This document shows positions 5,742 to 6,661 of a stretch of DNA of 6,661 nt, one piece after another. Source of the stretch: Dehalococcoidia bacterium (GTDB lineage: Bacteria; Chloroflexota; Dehalococcoidia; JACVQG01; JAHKAY01); contig JASLXN010000087.1 of the NCBI GenBank assembly GCA_030740315.1, forward strand, positions 1-6,661, written 5' to 3'. Below the pieces are notes generated by a model. It was not told the DNA's origin and made no database searches. It was given only the letters and a program-made list of their open reading frames with translations. The first letter of the stretch is position 1. Every line of letters starts with the position of its first letter. A program made the position numbers and the translations under genes.

Positions 5742-6533
5742 GTGGGCTTAGTGGCCGGGGTGGACATAGGCTCCATCACCGCCAAGACGGTCCTTATGGA
5801 CAGGGACGGACGCCTCTTGGCCCAGAAGGTGCTGCACCAGGGGATAGTCAACGAGGCCGCCGCCTTGGCCTGTATGGGAGCCACCCTGCATGATGCCGGT
5901 GTGGCGCAGGATGACTTGGAGTTCATCGTTACTACGGGTTACGGGCGTAGCTTGGTGAGCTTCGGCCACAAGAATGTCACCGAAATCTCCTGCCATGCGC
6001 GAGGGGCACATTACCTGTTTCCGGATGTGCATACGGTAATCGATATAGGCGGGCAGGACAGCAAAGTAATCTCCTTGGACGATGCGGGGCGCGTTGCAGG
6101 GTTCAACATGAATGATAAGTGCGCCGCCGGTACCGGCCGCTTCCTGGAGGTGCTGGCGCGGGCGCTGGATGTGGCTCTGGAGGACATGGGTCGGATGTCA
6201 CAGGTGTCGGGCAACCCCGCCCAGGTGAGTAGCCTGTGTACAGTATTCGCCGAATCTGAGATTGTATCCCTATCGGCCCAGGGCAATCCCAAGGTGGACA
6301 TCATCGCCGGTCTCCACGAGGCCATCGGACGACGCCTTCAGGCCATGGTGAAGGGGGTGGGTGTACGCCCGCGGGTGATGATGAGCGGCGGTGTGGCCAA
6401 GAACCAGGGTGTGGTGCGGGTGTTGGAGAGGCTGCTGGCCATTGAGATAGTCGTGCCTGAGGAGCCCCAGATTGTTGGTGCCCTAGGGGCCGTCCTCTAT
6501 GCCCTGGAAGAGGTGAAAAGCCCCACCGTTTAG
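5742..6533 (+). CDS. BadF/BadG/BcrA/BcrD-family [4Fe-4S] activator ATPase (HgdC/BcrD type)
   Basis: 263 aa, the length of HgdC/FldI/HadI activators. Start GTG 5742, 2 nt after the BcrB-like stop, with GGAGGA at 5723-5728 inside that gene; GTG 5751 is an alternative. It has the acetate/sugar-kinase/Hsp70 fold. Phosphate-1 loop is GVDIGSITAKTVL (6-18), then TTGYGRSLV (64-72) and EISCHARGA (81-89). Phosphate-2 is VIDIGGQDSKVI (99-110), and the adenosine motif is VMMSGGVAKNQGV (212-224). Cys127 in MNDKCAAGTGRFLEV and Cys166 in SLCTVFAESEI fall at the same numbers as the cluster ligands of HgdC, where a homodimer shares one [4Fe-4S] between subunits. It would accept an electron from ferredoxin, hydrolyse ATP and inject the electron into the BcrC/BcrB-like pair. 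NDKCAAGTGRF is the HgdC/BcrD form, not the BcrA form. No second ATPase gene is visible before the window ends. Confidence 0.93.
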   Translation: MGLVAGVDIGSITAKTVLMDRDGRLLAQKVLHQGIVNEAAALACMGATLHDAGVAQDDLEFIVTTGYGRSLVSFGHKNVTEISCHARGAHYLFPDVHTVIDIGGQDSKVISLDDAGRVAGFNMNDKCAAGTGRFLEVLARALDVALEDMGRMSQVSGNPAQVSSLCTVFAESEIVSLSAQGNPKVDIIAGLHEAIGRRLQAMVKGVGVRPRVMMSGGVAKNQGVVRVLERLLAIEIVVPEEPQIVGALGAVLYALEEVKSPTV

Positions 6534-6661
6534 CTGGGCTACGCCGCCTGCTACACTGAGTCTGTTTTTGGACATTATCTTTTCCGCCCGGCCGATATAT
6601 AAATTTGGGGGTTGGGGTGGGGACGTACGGGCGCTGATTGTTGTGCCCCGTAGCAGGATTT

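Noticed and set aside
3324..6533. Double-cubane cluster protein plus its reductase.
   Set aside because: From memory, those systems use one homodimeric catalytic protein, whereas here two distinct subunits each carry a normal three-Cys set in BcrC- and BcrB-like contexts. I cannot exclude it fully without alignment.
6568..6603. Promoter TTGGAC ... TATAAA near the window end.
   Set aside because: The spacing between the hexamers is about 24 nt, too long for a sigma-70 promoter, and no downstream gene is visible to support it.
1..6661. CRISPR arrays, tRNA or rRNA genes, transposases, integrases or attachment sites.
   Set aside because: No spaced direct repeats, no tRNA-like fold and no mobile-element protein were seen on either strand.

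Overview
The window is a GC-rich stretch, apparently from a bacterial chromosome, with every gene on the + strand. It reads as two catabolic acyl-CoA modules separated by a small orphan gene. An ATP-driven, oxygen-sensitive benzoyl-CoA-reductase-type enzyme implies an anaerobic or facultatively anaerobic host. The phylum cannot be fixed from the sequence. Free use of AGG and ATA codons at high GC, paired acyl-CoA dehydrogenases, and G/C-run palindromes between genes would fit Chloroflexota (Dehalococcoidia-like) or a deep anaerobic lineage, but this is a weak inference.

Module 1 (1-2422) holds the end of an acyl-CoA dehydrogenase, a second and divergent acyl-CoA dehydrogenase starting 1 nt after the first one's stop, and a MaoC-type enoyl-CoA hydratase overlapping the second by 4 nt. 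The two dehydrogenases have complementary losses: each keeps motifs the other lacks. This resembles the alpha2beta2 FadE pairs of actinobacterial steroid side-chain degradation. With the hydratase they would carry out two successive beta-oxidation steps on a probably bulky or cyclic acyl-CoA.

The middle (2423-3323) has a GC-rich intergenic region with tandem hairpins, a DinB/DfsB-like four-helix-bundle gene whose Shine-Dalgarno can pair with a nearby CTCCT, and a 183-nt regulatory gap. That gap carries a 20-bp dyad and a near-consensus sigma-70 promoter.

Module 2 (3324-6533) is a tight three-gene operon: a BcrC-like subunit, a BcrB-like subunit, and one [4Fe-4S] activator ATPase of the HgdC/BcrD type. 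Order and sequence character follow the C-B part of bcrCBAD, but only one ATPase is visible. This is the component count of 2-hydroxyacyl-CoA dehydratases (two subunits plus a homodimeric activator) rather than of class I benzoyl-CoA reductase. The likely chemistry is ATP-driven low-potential electron transfer onto an aromatic or unsaturated acyl-CoA, or radical dehydration of a 2-hydroxyacyl-CoA. The upstream beta-oxidation enzymes could process the product. The last 128 nt hold no gene that I can support.
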